A stretch of DNA of 64,000 nt, from the NCBI RefSeq assembly GCF_038958875.1, contig NZ_CP152407.1, forward strand, positions 4,223,501 through 4,287,500, read 5' to 3'. The notes beneath the pieces are model-generated. The model worked only from the letters and a program-made list of their open reading frames with translations. It ran no database searches and had not been told where the DNA came from. Each line of letters opens with the position of its first letter. The stretch's first letter is position 1. Both the position numbers and the translations under genes were made by a program. This DNA is from Acidovorax sp. FHTAMBA. Its GTDB lineage: Bacteria > Pseudomonadota > Gammaproteobacteria > Burkholderiales > Burkholderiaceae_C. Positions 35,838 through 44,940 of this stretch are shown here, in pieces.

Positions 35838-36725
35838 ATGTTCAGTTATCGCCACGCCTTCCACGCAGGCAACCATGCCGATGTGCTCAAGCACACCGTT
35901 TTGATCGCCGCCCTGCAACACCTCACCGAGAAAGACGCGGCCCTTACCGTGCTGGACACCCATGCGGGCGCGGGTCTCTACCGGCTCGACGGCGACTATG
36001 CGAGCACCAGCGGCGAAGCCGCAGACGGCATCGCGCGCCTGTTGGCACCGACGACACCAGCCCTCACGCCGGCGCTGCAGGCGTATGTGGACATGGTGCG
36101 TGACTTCAACCAGGGCAGCGCGCTACGGGTTTACCCGGGCTCCCCGTTCATCATCCAGCGCCTGTTGCGCGACCACGACAAGCTCAAGCTGTTTGAACTG
36201 CACCCTACCGACCTGCGTGCCCTGGCAGGCAACGTGGCCCAGCTCGAAGCGGGCCGCCAGGTGGCCGTGCTGCACGAAGACGGATTCGAGGGAATCAAGA
36301 AGTTTTTACCTCCACCGGCCCGCCGCGCTTTGGTGCTGTGCGATCCCAGCTATGAAATCAAGAGCGACTACGCCAAGGTGCTGGACATGGCGGCCGATTC
36401 GCTCAAGCGCTTTGCCACGGGCACCTATGCATTCTGGTACCCCATCATCCCCCGCCCCGAAGCCCACGACCTCCCCCGGCGCCTGAAGACCCTGGCCACC
36501 AAGGCGGGCAAAGGCTGGCTGCACGCCACGCTCACTGTCAAATCCAGCAAGATCACAGAAACGGCTGCGGGCGACGTCAAGCGGCCCGGCCTGCCCGCCA
36601 GTGGCATGTTCCTGATCAACCCGCCCTTCACTCTGAAGGCGGCACTGAAAACCGCTCTGCCCCAAATGGCGGAGATGCTGGCGCAGGACAAACACGCCAC
36701 ACACACGCTGGAATCTGGCGGCTGA
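35838..36725 (+). CDS. rlmJ: 23S rRNA (adenine-2030-N6)-methyltransferase
   Basis: 295 residues. The opening MFSYRHAFHAGNHADVLKHT is the hallmark of RlmJ, followed by the SAM-binding motif LDTHAGAGLY. The N6-adenine methylase motif reads CDPSYE rather than the usual DPPY. The C-terminus has SGMFLINPPFTL. ATG 35838 is chosen over an open extension to 35682. Divergent from the kinase gene. Confidence 0.92.
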   Translation: MFSYRHAFHAGNHADVLKHTVLIAALQHLTEKDAALTVLDTHAGAGLYRLDGDYASTSGEAADGIARLLAPTTPALTPALQAYVDMVRDFNQGSALRVYPGSPFIIQRLLRDHDKLKLFELHPTDLRALAGNVAQLEAGRQVAVLHEDGFEGIKKFLPPPARRALVLCDPSYEIKSDYAKVLDMAADSLKRFATGTYAFWYPIIPRPEAHDLPRRLKTLATKAGKGWLHATLTVKSSKITETAAGDVKRPGLPASGMFLINPPFTLKAALKTALPQMAEMLAQDKHATHTLESGG

Positions 36726-36744
36726 ACCGCCACAAAAGCCTGGT

Positions 36745-37404
36745 TTACGGCACCGGGCAGTCACGCTCTCCCTCGGCCAGGGCAAACAGTTCGACGGGCT
36801 TGAGCCCCAGTCCGATCATGCCCAGCTCTTGGGCTGCAGCACGGCTCAGGTCAATGATGCGGCTGCGCGTGTGGGGGCCCCGGTCATTGATACGCACGAT
36901 CACAGAGCGTCCGTTGACCGTGCTGCGGACGCAGACCAAGGAGCCAAACGGCAGCGTGGGGTGGGCCGCAGTCAGTGCCCGCATGTCGAACAGTTCGCCG
37001 CTGGCAGTGCGACGCCGATGGAACTTGCCGCCGTACCAGGACGCCAGCCCCACCTGGTCGGCCGTGGCAGGCAGTGGCGAAGTGGATGGGGCTGGAGTCG
37101 CCGGGGCACCCGGGTCTGCCTCGTCGACTTCGGCGACCTTGGCACTTGCCGGTTCGGCGGGTGGCGACTTCGCAGGCGCACCCAACCGCTGCGAGCGTGC
37201 TGCCACTTTGGGTTCCGTCGCTGTAGCTTGTGCGACTCCACTCGTCGGGAGGTCTACCGGGGTGCGCTCGCCAGTCGCGCAGCCCGCCACGATCACACAG
37301 GTGGCAACGGCCGCCGCGAGCCAGCCGGGGCAACCTGCGGGGCAACCTGCTACCCGCTTCGTCGTAACCGGGTGAGCTGCAGTCACGCCGACCCGCCTCG
37401 ACAT
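36745..37404 (-). CDS. rlpA: RlpA-like septal-ring lipoprotein (double-psi beta-barrel)
   Basis: 219 residues. The N-terminal signal ends in a lipobox (IVAGC), so it is a lipoprotein. A Pro/Ala-rich linker leads to the double-psi barrel: GLASWYGGKFHRRRTASGE and VIVRINDRGPHTRSRIIDLS. RlpA proteins are peptidoglycan-binding or lytic transglycosylases at the division septum. There is no C-terminal SPOR domain. Its ATG overlaps the metF stop, so it is translationally coupled to metF, an unexpected pairing. Confidence 0.86.
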   Translation of the reverse strand: MSRRVGVTAAHPVTTKRVAGCPAGCPGWLAAAVATCVIVAGCATGERTPVDLPTSGVAQATATEPKVAARSQRLGAPAKSPPAEPASAKVAEVDEADPGAPATPAPSTSPLPATADQVGLASWYGGKFHRRRTASGELFDMRALTAAHPTLPFGSLVCVRSTVNGRSVIVRINDRGPHTRSRIIDLSRAAAQELGMIGLGLKPVELFALAEGERDCPVP

Positions 37405-38255
37405 CAAACCCCCAGCCGACGGCAAATTTCGAGCGTCGCCGCGCTCTGGTTCATGGTGTAGAAGTGCAGCGCGGGCACCCCGGCGCTGCGCAACTGGTCG
37501 CACAGGTCGGTCACCACGTCCAGCCCGAAGGCCTTGATGCTGGCCGTGTCGTCGCCGAACGCCTGCAGCCGCAGCCGGATCCAGCGCGGAATTTCAGCGC
37601 CGCAGGCGTCCGAAAAACGCATCAGCTGGGTGGAGCTGCCGATGGGCATGATGCCGGGTACCACGGGCACGCTGGCCCCCAGCCGCTGCGTATCCTCCAG
37701 AAAGCGGAAATACGCGTCGCTGTTGTAGAAATACTGGGTGATGGCGGAGTCTGCACCCGCCTGCACCTTGGCGATGTAGGCCTTGATATCCGCCTCGGGC
37801 GACCTTGCCTGGGGATGCACCTCGGGGTACGCGGCCACTTCGATGTGGAAATCCCGGCCCGTCTCCGCGCGGATGAAGGCCACCAGGTCGCTGGCGTAGT
37901 GGAACTCCCCGCCCGCGCCATAGCCGCTGGGCAGATCGCCCCGCAGCGCCACCAGCCGCTTGACGCCCATGCCCTTGAGCGTGGCCAGCTGCTCGCGCAC
38001 AGACTGGCGCGTAGCACCAATGCACGAGAAGTGCGAAGCGGCACTCACGCCTTCGGCCAGGATCTCGCGCACGGTGCCGAATGTGCCCTCCTGCGTGGAG
38101 CCGCCGGCACCGTAAGTCACCGAACAAAAATCCGGCCGCAGTGCATAGAGCTGCTGACGGGCCGCGCGCAGCTTGTCGGCGCCCTCGGGCGTCTTGGGTG
38201 GAAAAAATTCGAAACTGACCGGGAACCCGGTCCGCTGGTTGCTCGCCACGGTCAT
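37404..38255 (-). CDS. metF: Methylenetetrahydrofolate reductase
   Basis: 283 residues making 5-methyl-THF for methionine synthesis. The N-terminus (VSFEFFPPKTPEG) and RGD(L)-type segment VALRGDLPSGYG, plus QYFYNSDAYFRFLED and PGIMPIGS, are characteristic. It overlaps tlyA upstream and rlpA downstream by a few bases, and ahcY lies upstream on the same strand, making a methyl-cycle group. Confidence 0.95.
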   Translation of the reverse strand: MTVASNQRTGFPVSFEFFPPKTPEGADKLRAARQQLYALRPDFCSVTYGAGGSTQEGTFGTVREILAEGVSAASHFSCIGATRQSVREQLATLKGMGVKRLVALRGDLPSGYGAGGEFHYASDLVAFIRAETGRDFHIEVAAYPEVHPQARSPEADIKAYIAKVQAGADSAITQYFYNSDAYFRFLEDTQRLGASVPVVPGIMPIGSSTQLMRFSDACGAEIPRWIRLRLQAFGDDTASIKAFGLDVVTDLCDQLRSAGVPALHFYTMNQSAATLEICRRLGV

Positions 38256-39259
38256 GCGGCTCTCCTTGCAAAAACAAAAAACTCCCGGTTTCCATCACCC
38301 CCCTGGATGGGGCTGTCCAGCCAGGCCAGAACGGTGAAACCCAGGTCTGCGCAGCAGTCGCGGATGCGTTTTTCGACCACGGCATAGAGCGCCGCATCCC
38401 GCACCACGCCCCCCTTTCCCACCTGGCCCGGCTGCAGTTCGAACTGCGGCTTGACCAGCATCAGCAGACGCCCTTCGGGCTTGAGCAGCGAAACGATGGC
38501 GGGCAACACCAGGGTCAGGGAGATGAAGGAAAGGTCGCCGGTGATCACATCGAACACCGGGGTGGTTTCCACCTGGGCGCATTCCGGGCGGCGCCTGCGC
38601 TGCACGGGCAATGTGCCCAGCTTGCGGGCCTCCGCACGCTGGGCGCGTTCGGACTTGAAGGCTTCGATGTCCTGTTCCTTGGCGTCGCCGCTGTCGTCGT
38701 AGGCGTCGTCCACCACGCCGCCGTTGCGCATCCAGCTGTAGGGTGCTTCGGGCTGGGTTTCGTTGTCTTCGTCTGCCTCGACCACTTCCGAGAGCGCATC
38801 CTCACACGCCTGCTGAAGGGTCTCGGCAGTCACCGACCGTGCGTTCACCCCTTCCACGCAGACGACCCGCAGATCATTGCGCAGGCGGTCGTGCAGCTGG
38901 CCATGGCCCACATCCATGCCTATGACCTGCGCGGCGCCATGCTGCAGCAAGCAGTCGGTGAAGCCGCCAGTGCTCTGCCCCACGTCCAGGCAGCGCAGCC
39001 CGGCCACAGACAACCCTGTGGCCTGCAAGGCGCCTTCAAGCTTGAGGCCGCCGCGCGAGATGTACTTGGCCTCGGCATCGTCCAGCAACTTCACCTCGGC
39101 CACCGCCGGGATGTCATCGCCGTTCTTCGCCACCTTCTGCCAGGGCGCCAGGGGCGACAGGCGCCACTCGACCCCGGCGGCAATCAGCCGCTGCGCCTGC
39201 GAGCGCGTGGCCGCATGGCCCGCTTCCACCAGAAAAACATCGGCACGCATGGCGCTCAT
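38252..39259 (-). CDS. tlyA: TlyA-family rRNA methyltransferase (S4 plus FtsJ domains)
   Basis: 335 residues (start 39259, or 39250 for MRADVFLVEAG). An N-terminal S4 RNA-binding domain (ADVFLVEAGHAATRSQAQRL) precedes an FtsJ-type SAM methyltransferase domain (CLDVGQSTGGFTDCLL, DVITGDLSFISL, LVKPQFEL). An acidic insert of about 70 residues (around 160-225, VVEADEDNETQPEAP) interrupts the methyltransferase fold and is absent from most TlyA proteins. The stop overlaps the metF start. Confidence 0.87.
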   Translation of the reverse strand: MSAMRADVFLVEAGHAATRSQAQRLIAAGVEWRLSPLAPWQKVAKNGDDIPAVAEVKLLDDAEAKYISRGGLKLEGALQATGLSVAGLRCLDVGQSTGGFTDCLLQHGAAQVIGMDVGHGQLHDRLRNDLRVVCVEGVNARSVTAETLQQACEDALSEVVEADEDNETQPEAPYSWMRNGGVVDDAYDDSGDAKEQDIEAFKSERAQRAEARKLGTLPVQRRRRPECAQVETTPVFDVITGDLSFISLTLVLPAIVSLLKPEGRLLMLVKPQFELQPGQVGKGGVVRDAALYAVVEKRIRDCCADLGFTVLAWLDSPIQGGDGNREFFVFARRAA

Positions 39260-39270
39260 CCTTTAGGGTT

Positions 39271-39329
39271 CAAATCAGCCGCTAACGCTTATGTATAAAG
39301 CGCCATCAGCTATAGTAAAAATAGCAAAC
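39271..39329 (+). repeat. Dispersed palindromic repeat, copy h
   Basis: CCGCTAACGCTTATGTATAA then AGCGCCATCAGCTATAG, intergenic between ahcY and tlyA. Confidence 0.85.
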
Positions 39330-39409
39330 AGAATCCCGCTACCCAAGGGGCCGCACACCCGGCATGGCCGGGCACCCGAGAAAAGGCGCGCAGCGCCCCG
39401 GGGAGGAAA

Positions 39410-40846
39410 TCAATACCGGTAGGTATCGGGCTTGTAGGGGCCCTGCTTGGGCACGCCAATGTAGGCGGCCTGCTCATCCGTCAGCTCCGAAAGCATGGCA
39501 CCCACCTTCTTGAGGTGAAGGCGTGCTACCTTTTCGTCCAGGTGCTTGGGCAGCACATAGACCTTGCCATTCTCGTAGTAGTCGCTGTGTGTGAACAGCT
39601 CGATCTGGGCGATGGTCTGGTTGGCGAAGCTCGAAGACATCACAAAGCTCGGGTGGCCGGTGCCGCAGCCCAGGTTCACCAGGCGGCCCTTGGCCAGCAG
39701 GATGATGCGCTTGCCGTCGGCAAAGATCACATGGTCCACCTGGGGCTTGATCTCTTCCCACTGGCAGTGCTCTTCAAGCTTGGCTACCTGGATTTCGTTG
39801 TCGAAGTGGCCGATGTTGCAGACGATGGCCTGGTCTTTCATGGCCTGCATGTGCTCGAAGGTGATCACGTCGCGGTTGCCGGTGGTGGTCACAAAGATAT
39901 CGGCCTTGTCTGCCGCATATTCCATCGTGACGACGCGGTAGCCTTCCATCGCGGCCTGCAGGGCGTTGATGGGGTCGATCTCGGTCACCCACACCTGGGC
40001 GCTCAGGGCGCGCAGCGCCTGGGCGCTGCCCTTGCCCACGTCGCCGTACCCCGCCACCACAGCCACCTTGCCGGCAATCATCACATCGGTGGCGCGCTTG
40101 ATGCCATCCACCAGCGACTCGCGGCAGCCATACAGGTTGTCGAACTTGCTCTTGGTCACCGAGTCGTTCACGTTGATGGCGCGGAACATCAGGTTGCCCT
40201 TGGCCGACATCTCCTTGAGGCGGTGCACGCCGGTGGTGGTTTCTTCGGTCACGCCGATGATCTGGGCGCTCTTGCGGCTGTACCAGGTGGCGTCCTCGGC
40301 CAGCTTGGCCTTGATGGCGGCAAACAGGATGCGCTCTTCTTCGCTGCCGGGGTTAGCGAGCACGCCGGGGTTCTTCTCGGCCTGCTTGCCCAGGTGCATC
40401 AGCAGCGTGGCATCGCCACCGTCGTCCAGAATCAGGTTGGGGCCTTCGCCTTCGGTGCCTGCGGGGCCGAAATCAAAGATGCGGTGGGTGTAGTCCCAGT
40501 AATCCACCAGGGTCTCGCCCTTGATGGCAAACACCGGCGTGCCCGCAGCAGCGATGGCTGCCGCAGCGTGGTCCTGTGTGGAGAAGATGTTGCACGAGGC
40601 CCAGCGCACCTCGGCGCCCAGCGCTTGCAGGGTTTCGATCAGCACTGCAGTCTGGATCGTCATGTGCAGCGAGCCCGTGATGCGCGCGCCCTTGAGCGAC
40701 TGCTTGGGCGCGAATTCCTCGCGGATGGCCATCAGGCCGGGCATCTCGGTTTCGGCGATGCGGATTTCCTTGCGGCCCCATTCGGCCAGACCGATGTCGG
40801 CAATGATGCAGTCGGTATTGACGGGGGCGTTGACACGTGCGTTCAT
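39410..40846 (-). CDS. ahcY: Adenosylhomocysteinase (SAH hydrolase)
   Basis: 478 residues converting S-adenosylhomocysteine to adenosine and homocysteine. SLHMTIQTAVLIETL, NLYGCRESLVDGIKRATDVM and the NAD-binding GYGDVGKGSAQALR are diagnostic; the C-terminus KPDTYRY supplies the conserved Lys and Tyr. ATG 40846 has GGAG at good spacing; a TTG at 40858 is less likely. A SAH riboswitch lies directly upstream. Confidence 0.97.
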   Translation of the reverse strand: MNARVNAPVNTDCIIADIGLAEWGRKEIRIAETEMPGLMAIREEFAPKQSLKGARITGSLHMTIQTAVLIETLQALGAEVRWASCNIFSTQDHAAAAIAAAGTPVFAIKGETLVDYWDYTHRIFDFGPAGTEGEGPNLILDDGGDATLLMHLGKQAEKNPGVLANPGSEEERILFAAIKAKLAEDATWYSRKSAQIIGVTEETTTGVHRLKEMSAKGNLMFRAINVNDSVTKSKFDNLYGCRESLVDGIKRATDVMIAGKVAVVAGYGDVGKGSAQALRALSAQVWVTEIDPINALQAAMEGYRVVTMEYAADKADIFVTTTGNRDVITFEHMQAMKDQAIVCNIGHFDNEIQVAKLEEHCQWEEIKPQVDHVIFADGKRIILLAKGRLVNLGCGTGHPSFVMSSSFANQTIAQIELFTHSDYYENGKVYVLPKHLDEKVARLHLKKVGAMLSELTDEQAAYIGVPKQGPYKPDTYRY

Positions 40847-40916
40847 GGTGTGCTCCAAAGCATGTTTGAAAAGCCACTGGACGCGGGGAGACAGGTAGCG
40901 CTCACCACACGATCAG

Positions 40917-40993
40917 TGGATGAGCGTCGTTGCTTGATGACTCCGAGCCTCACGCCCCGCCTGTGCTGGGGACGCTGCAACGCTCCTCGGAAG
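40917..40993 (-). promoter_or_regulatory. SAH riboswitch upstream of ahcY
   Basis: Read on the minus strand: CCGAGGAGCGTTGC opens the element, then a variable C/G-rich stem, then GGCTCGGA, which pairs with TCCGAGG-type 5' sequence to close P1, followed by CAACGACGCTCA, which can pair with the 5' GAGCGTTG as the pseudoknot. This order matches the SAH-I riboswitch consensus. It sits about 70 bases before ahcY, its classical position. High SAH should turn ahcY on. A TAAAAT hexamer 11 bases upstream may be the -10 box. Confidence 0.88.
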
Positions 40994-41181
40994 CCGCGCA
41001 TTTTACACGCACATGCTCAATCACGTTGCATTCCCCCTTGCAGCGTGGGCGTCCTGCCGACCGCGCAAATGCCGCGCTTCCTACAGGCTGCAAACACAAG
41101 ACGCCGTGAAATCCATACCGTGCTTCCGCGTTCGCCGAACCGGACCGCCATCATCAACCCATAGAGAAAGTGACACCCATC

Positions 41182-41415
41182 ATGAACAAGCTGATCGCTA
41201 TTGGTATCGTTTCTGTCGGCCTCGCAACCCTTGCCGCCTGCGACGTGCGTAAAACCCAGGAAGGCAACGTGACGCTGCCCAAATACGAGGTGGAAAAAAC
41301 CCAATCGGGCGACGTGACACTACCCAAGTACGACGTCAAGACACCGGACGTGAACGTCACCACGGAAGAAAAGGTCATCGAGGTGCCCAAGATCGAAGTC
41401 ACACCTGCGAAGTAA
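41182..41415 (+). CDS. Small lipoprotein with an internal repeat
   Basis: 77 residues. A signal peptide with lipobox TLAAC gives a mature protein of about 58 residues starting CDVRKTQ. It contains two similar units (KTQEGNVTLPKYEVE and KTQSGDVTLPKYDVK) and a PDVNV / EVPKIEVTP tail. An in-frame GTG at 41170 lies closer to GAGAAAG, so the start is not certain. Function unknown; no family recognised. It lies on the strand opposite ahcY and before prfC. Confidence 0.65.
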   Translation: MNKLIAIGIVSVGLATLAACDVRKTQEGNVTLPKYEVEKTQSGDVTLPKYDVKTPDVNVTTEEKVIEVPKIEVTPAK

Positions 41416-41551
41416 CCCCTGTGGGATGCACTGCATGCATTGATCGGGTGCATCCCGCACATTCCGCAGGCCACTCTTCCTGCAATAGGGATAATCGCGC
41501 GGTTCCCATTTTTTCCCAGCGCCGCGCACCCCCCGTGCGGCCACCGCCCGA

Positions 41552-43237
41552 ATGTCCGCACCGTTCCTTGCCGAAACCCGGCGCCGCCGAACCTTTGCCA
41601 TCATCTCCCACCCCGACGCCGGTAAGACGACGTTGACGGAAAAGCTGCTGCTGTTCTCGGGCGCGATCCAGATCGCCGGCGCCGTCAAGGGACGCAAGGC
41701 CAGCCGCCATGCCACGTCGGACTGGATGGAGATCGAAAAACAGCGTGGTATTTCGGTGGCCTCGTCGGTGATGCAGATGCTCTACCGCGAGCATGTGATC
41801 AACCTGCTCGACACCCCCGGCCACAAGGACTTCTCGGAAGACACCTACCGTGTGCTGACAGCAGTGGATTCGGCCCTGATGGTGATCGATGCCGCCAACG
41901 GGGTGGAGTCGCAGACACGCCGCCTGATCGAGGTCTGCCGTCAGCGCGACACCCCCATCATCACTTTCGTGAACAAGATGGACCGCGAAGTGCGCGACCC
42001 GCTGGACATCCTTGACGAGGTGGAGCGCGAGCTGGGCATGCCCTGCTGCCCCATCACCTGGCCCGTAGGCCAGGGCAAAAGTTTTGGCGGCATCATCAAC
42101 CTGCGTACGCAGGCCATGACGGTCTTCACACCCGGCAGCGACCGCGGCCCCAAGGATTTTGAAGTGATCCCGCTGACCGAGGCGGACCGACTTCGCCAGC
42201 GGTTCGGCAAGGCGTTTGATGATGCGCTGGAGAGCATGGAGCTCGCGGTGGGTGCCTCGGCCCCGTGGAGCCACGAAGACTTTCTGGCCGGCAAACTGAC
42301 ACCGGTGTTCTTCGGCTCGGGCGTGAACAATTTCGGGGTCATGGAAGTGCTCGACGCCGTGGTCGACATGTCTCCACCTCCCGGGCCGCGTACCAGTACC
42401 CTGCAGGTCAACAAGCAACCCGTGGTCAAGACCATTCAGCCTGAGGACGAGGGCTTTTCCGGCGTGGTGTTCAAGGTGCAAGCCAACATGGACGCCAACC
42501 ACCGCGACCGCATCGCCTTCGTGCGCGTGGCCTCGGGCAAGTACACACCCGGCATGAAACTCAAGGTGCAACGCACCGCCAAGGAACTGCGGCCCACTAG
42601 CGTGGTGACTTTCATGTCCCAGCGCCGCGAGGCTGTGGAAGAAGCCTACGCGGGCGACATCATTGGCTTTACCACGCACGGCGGCGTGCAGCTGGGCGAC
42701 ACCATCACGGATGGCTCCAGTCTGCAGTTCACCGGCCTGCCCTTCTTCGCGCCCGAGATGTTCATGACCGTAGTACTCAAGAACCCCCTGCGCACCAAGC
42801 AGCTGCAACAAGGCCTGGCCCAGCTGGGCGAGGAAGGCGCCATCCAGGTCTTCAAGCCCGACGCCGGCGGCAACATGCTTCTGGGTGCCGTGGGCCAGCT
42901 GCAGTTTGAAGTGGTGCAGCACCGCCTGAAGGCCGAATACGACGCCGATGTGCGGCTGGAAGGCTGCCAGTACACGGGGGCGCGGTGGATCACCGCCGAC
43001 AACACCGCCGACCTGCGCGCCTTCACCGACGCGTATCCGCTGAGATTGGCGCACGATGCGGCGGACACGCTGGCATATCTTTGCACGTCACCGTATGACG
43101 TACGGCTGGCGCAGGAGCGGTTTCCGAAGATTCACTTTCATCCGCTGCGGGAGCATGCGGGGTTGGCGCTGCAGCAATGCCCACTGATCCCGCTGCTGCA
43201 CCATCACGCGGCCCACGCGCCCGCCAGACATTTGTAG
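41552..43237 (+). CDS. prfC: Peptide chain release factor 3
   Basis: 561 residues. RF3 is the GTPase that recycles RF1/RF2. G1 SHPDAGKTTLTEKLL, G3 DTPGHKDFSEDTYR and G4 NKMDR are intact, and the C-terminal domain is complete to HFHPLREHAGLALQ. The last about 20 residues (CPLIPLLHHHAAH...) are not normal for RF3, and this tail overlaps by 61 bases the start of the next gene. This suggests that foreign DNA joined at the 3' end of prfC and supplied a new stop codon. Confidence 0.93.
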   Translation: MSAPFLAETRRRRTFAIISHPDAGKTTLTEKLLLFSGAIQIAGAVKGRKASRHATSDWMEIEKQRGISVASSVMQMLYREHVINLLDTPGHKDFSEDTYRVLTAVDSALMVIDAANGVESQTRRLIEVCRQRDTPIITFVNKMDREVRDPLDILDEVERELGMPCCPITWPVGQGKSFGGIINLRTQAMTVFTPGSDRGPKDFEVIPLTEADRLRQRFGKAFDDALESMELAVGASAPWSHEDFLAGKLTPVFFGSGVNNFGVMEVLDAVVDMSPPPGPRTSTLQVNKQPVVKTIQPEDEGFSGVVFKVQANMDANHRDRIAFVRVASGKYTPGMKLKVQRTAKELRPTSVVTFMSQRREAVEEAYAGDIIGFTTHGGVQLGDTITDGSSLQFTGLPFFAPEMFMTVVLKNPLRTKQLQQGLAQLGEEGAIQVFKPDAGGNMLLGAVGQLQFEVVQHRLKAEYDADVRLEGCQYTGARWITADNTADLRAFTDAYPLRLAHDAADTLAYLCTSPYDVRLAQERFPKIHFHPLREHAGLALQQCPLIPLLHHHAAHAPARHL

Positions 43238-44559
43238 GGTTCTTTAGTGCTCTGACGCTCGTGTATGGAGTGTGGCTATTGGTTTTTTGGCCGGGCGTTC
43301 TGGGGCAAGATAGCTTGGCAGTCCTGCTGGAAATCGAAGCTCCTGACAAGTTCCATTCCGGCAAGACTGACTTGTGGTACGAGTTCGTCCGAATTTTGTA
43401 TGCACACACCGGACATGTGGAGGTACCGATCGCGGTCTTGATGATGGCAACCGTGGCGGTTTTTTCACGCATATTGACCTGGCAATGGTGTTCAGGTTTC
43501 TACCGAACTACATTGGCGCTGATGGTGTTCATATGCGCGGCACCTCACATGATTTATTTTGCAGGCACGCTTTATCCTGACGGCATATTCGCTGTGGCCA
43601 TCACCGGTTTGCTCTTTGAGCTGTGGCGTGCTCTCAAGGTGGGCCGCGTCGGGGGCGTGGGCCTAATGTTCATTGCGCTGACCTTGCCTTTCGCCGCCTT
43701 TGCGCGCCCGAACGGTTTGATCTTTCTAGTTCCCGTCGTTGTGGCAGCGTGGTGGTTTAACGGCCGGGAGCGCGCGCTTTTGTTGCTAATTACATTAGCT
43801 TCAATAGGGCTGAATCTGGCGGCAGGCTCTAGCAGATTGCCCGCTGGCTCCCATGGCGTTCTGTTTCCACTAGCGATATTCGAGACAGCCAATTTCCTGC
43901 AACCCCGTCCGATGAACCTACAGCCCCATTCGCCTCGGCTGACCCCAGAAACGATTGAGCTGCTGCAACGGAACGACATGCTGGAAAAACTCGTTAGTCA
44001 CTATGATCCCGACTATTGGGATCCACTGGTATTTAAGCCCAGTGGACCTCAGGTGATGAGCTTGCCGCAACAGGATCGCAATGTAATTGTGAAACAGTTT
44101 TTCACGTATAACCTATGGCACAACCTGCCCAAATTTGCGGGAAGCAGACTCAATGTGTTTCTAGTTGCAGCGTTTGCGCAAGGTGGTCTGCCGGGTCATG
44201 GCTATGCTAGGAACGTTCTCGAACAGACGAACTCCAAATCGAAGTTCCGTGTCATGGGGTGGGTGACCGCAGAGACGCGGCTGTTCTCTTTATACGAGTT
44301 ATCCGCCCGATGGCGCTGGCTTCTATGGACGCCTTTTTTCGGCATTGGACTCACAATTTGGGCAGTCACTGCAGGATGGGCAAGGCGTGACCATGCCCTG
44401 CTGATCATAAGCGTTCCTATGGTGGTGCAACTTGGGGCAATTGTGACATTCTCTATCGCTGGAGAATATCGCTACTTGCTACCCTTCTTTATCCTTCCCG
44501 TGGCGCTAGTACCAGCATTTTTGAATCCTCCGACATCGCACGCTCCACATCCACACTGA
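43177..44559 (+). CDS. Multi-spanning membrane protein, putative GT-C glycosyltransferase (copy 1)
   Basis: 460 residues with about ten hydrophobic segments. After the first helix the loop reads FWPGVLGQDSLAVLLE, with acidic residues where lipid-sugar-using GT-C enzymes keep catalytic Asp/Glu. It shares long motifs with the protein at 45966-47405: HMIYFAGTLYPDG, LPFAAFARPNG, PLAIFETANFLQ, FTVSIAGEYRYLLPFF-like end. ATG 43177 lies inside prfC. Base composition is less GC-rich than neighbours. The glycosyltransferase assignment is inference from topology and gene neighbours. Confidence 0.6.
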   Translation: MPTDPAAAPSRGPRARQTFVGFFSALTLVYGVWLLVFWPGVLGQDSLAVLLEIEAPDKFHSGKTDLWYEFVRILYAHTGHVEVPIAVLMMATVAVFSRILTWQWCSGFYRTTLALMVFICAAPHMIYFAGTLYPDGIFAVAITGLLFELWRALKVGRVGGVGLMFIALTLPFAAFARPNGLIFLVPVVVAAWWFNGRERALLLLITLASIGLNLAAGSSRLPAGSHGVLFPLAIFETANFLQPRPMNLQPHSPRLTPETIELLQRNDMLEKLVSHYDPDYWDPLVFKPSGPQVMSLPQQDRNVIVKQFFTYNLWHNLPKFAGSRLNVFLVAAFAQGGLPGHGYARNVLEQTNSKSKFRVMGWVTAETRLFSLYELSARWRWLLWTPFFGIGLTIWAVTAGWARRDHALLIISVPMVVQLGAIVTFSIAGEYRYLLPFFILPVALVPAFLNPPTSHAPHPH

Positions 44560-44589
44560 ATCTCCCAGGCGGCAACGACCTTCTACTAA

Positions 44590-44940
44590 ATGTCCCCGAC
44601 TACTTTCGCTGCCACTATCGCCTGTGTCTTTGGCATATCGCTGGGCCAAGTACTCTTCAGAAAAGCGGCCCTCAGCCTGTCTGTGACGCCGAGTGCCAGT
44701 GAATGGTTGTTCAATACATGGCTGATTGCAGCTTTGGTTCTCTATGCGATCACGACAGTAGGGTGGGTCTGGGTCTTGCGGCACGCCCCCTTGTCGATGG
44801 CTTACCCTGTTATGGGTTTGGCATTCTTGATCGTCCCTTGCCTTAGTTGGTTGTTCTTGGGAGAGCCTATTCGCGTCCCGACGTTGATTGGTGGCGCACT
44901 CATACTGGCGGGGATTGCTTTAACAGCTCAAGGCCAATGA
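44590..44940 (+). CDS. SMR/EamA-like four-helix transporter, putative lipid-sugar flippase
   Basis: 116 residues with four membrane helices. ATIACVFGISLGQVLFRKAA, VWVLRHAPLSMAYPVMGLAF and GALILAGIALTAQG follow the small multidrug resistance / ArnE-ArnF pattern. It lies directly before a DPM1-like glycosyltransferase and overlaps its start by ATGA, so flipping of an undecaprenyl-phosphate sugar is likelier than drug export. The assignment is inferred from context. Confidence 0.68.
   Translation: MSPTTFAATIACVFGISLGQVLFRKAALSLSVTPSASEWLFNTWLIAALVLYAITTVGWVWVLRHAPLSMAYPVMGLAFLIVPCLSWLFLGEPIRVPTLIGGALILAGIALTAQGQ

Noticed and set aside
41170..41181. GTG start for the small lipoprotein
   Set aside because: The ATG at 41182 gives a regular lipoprotein signal peptide; the GTG is kept only as an alternative.
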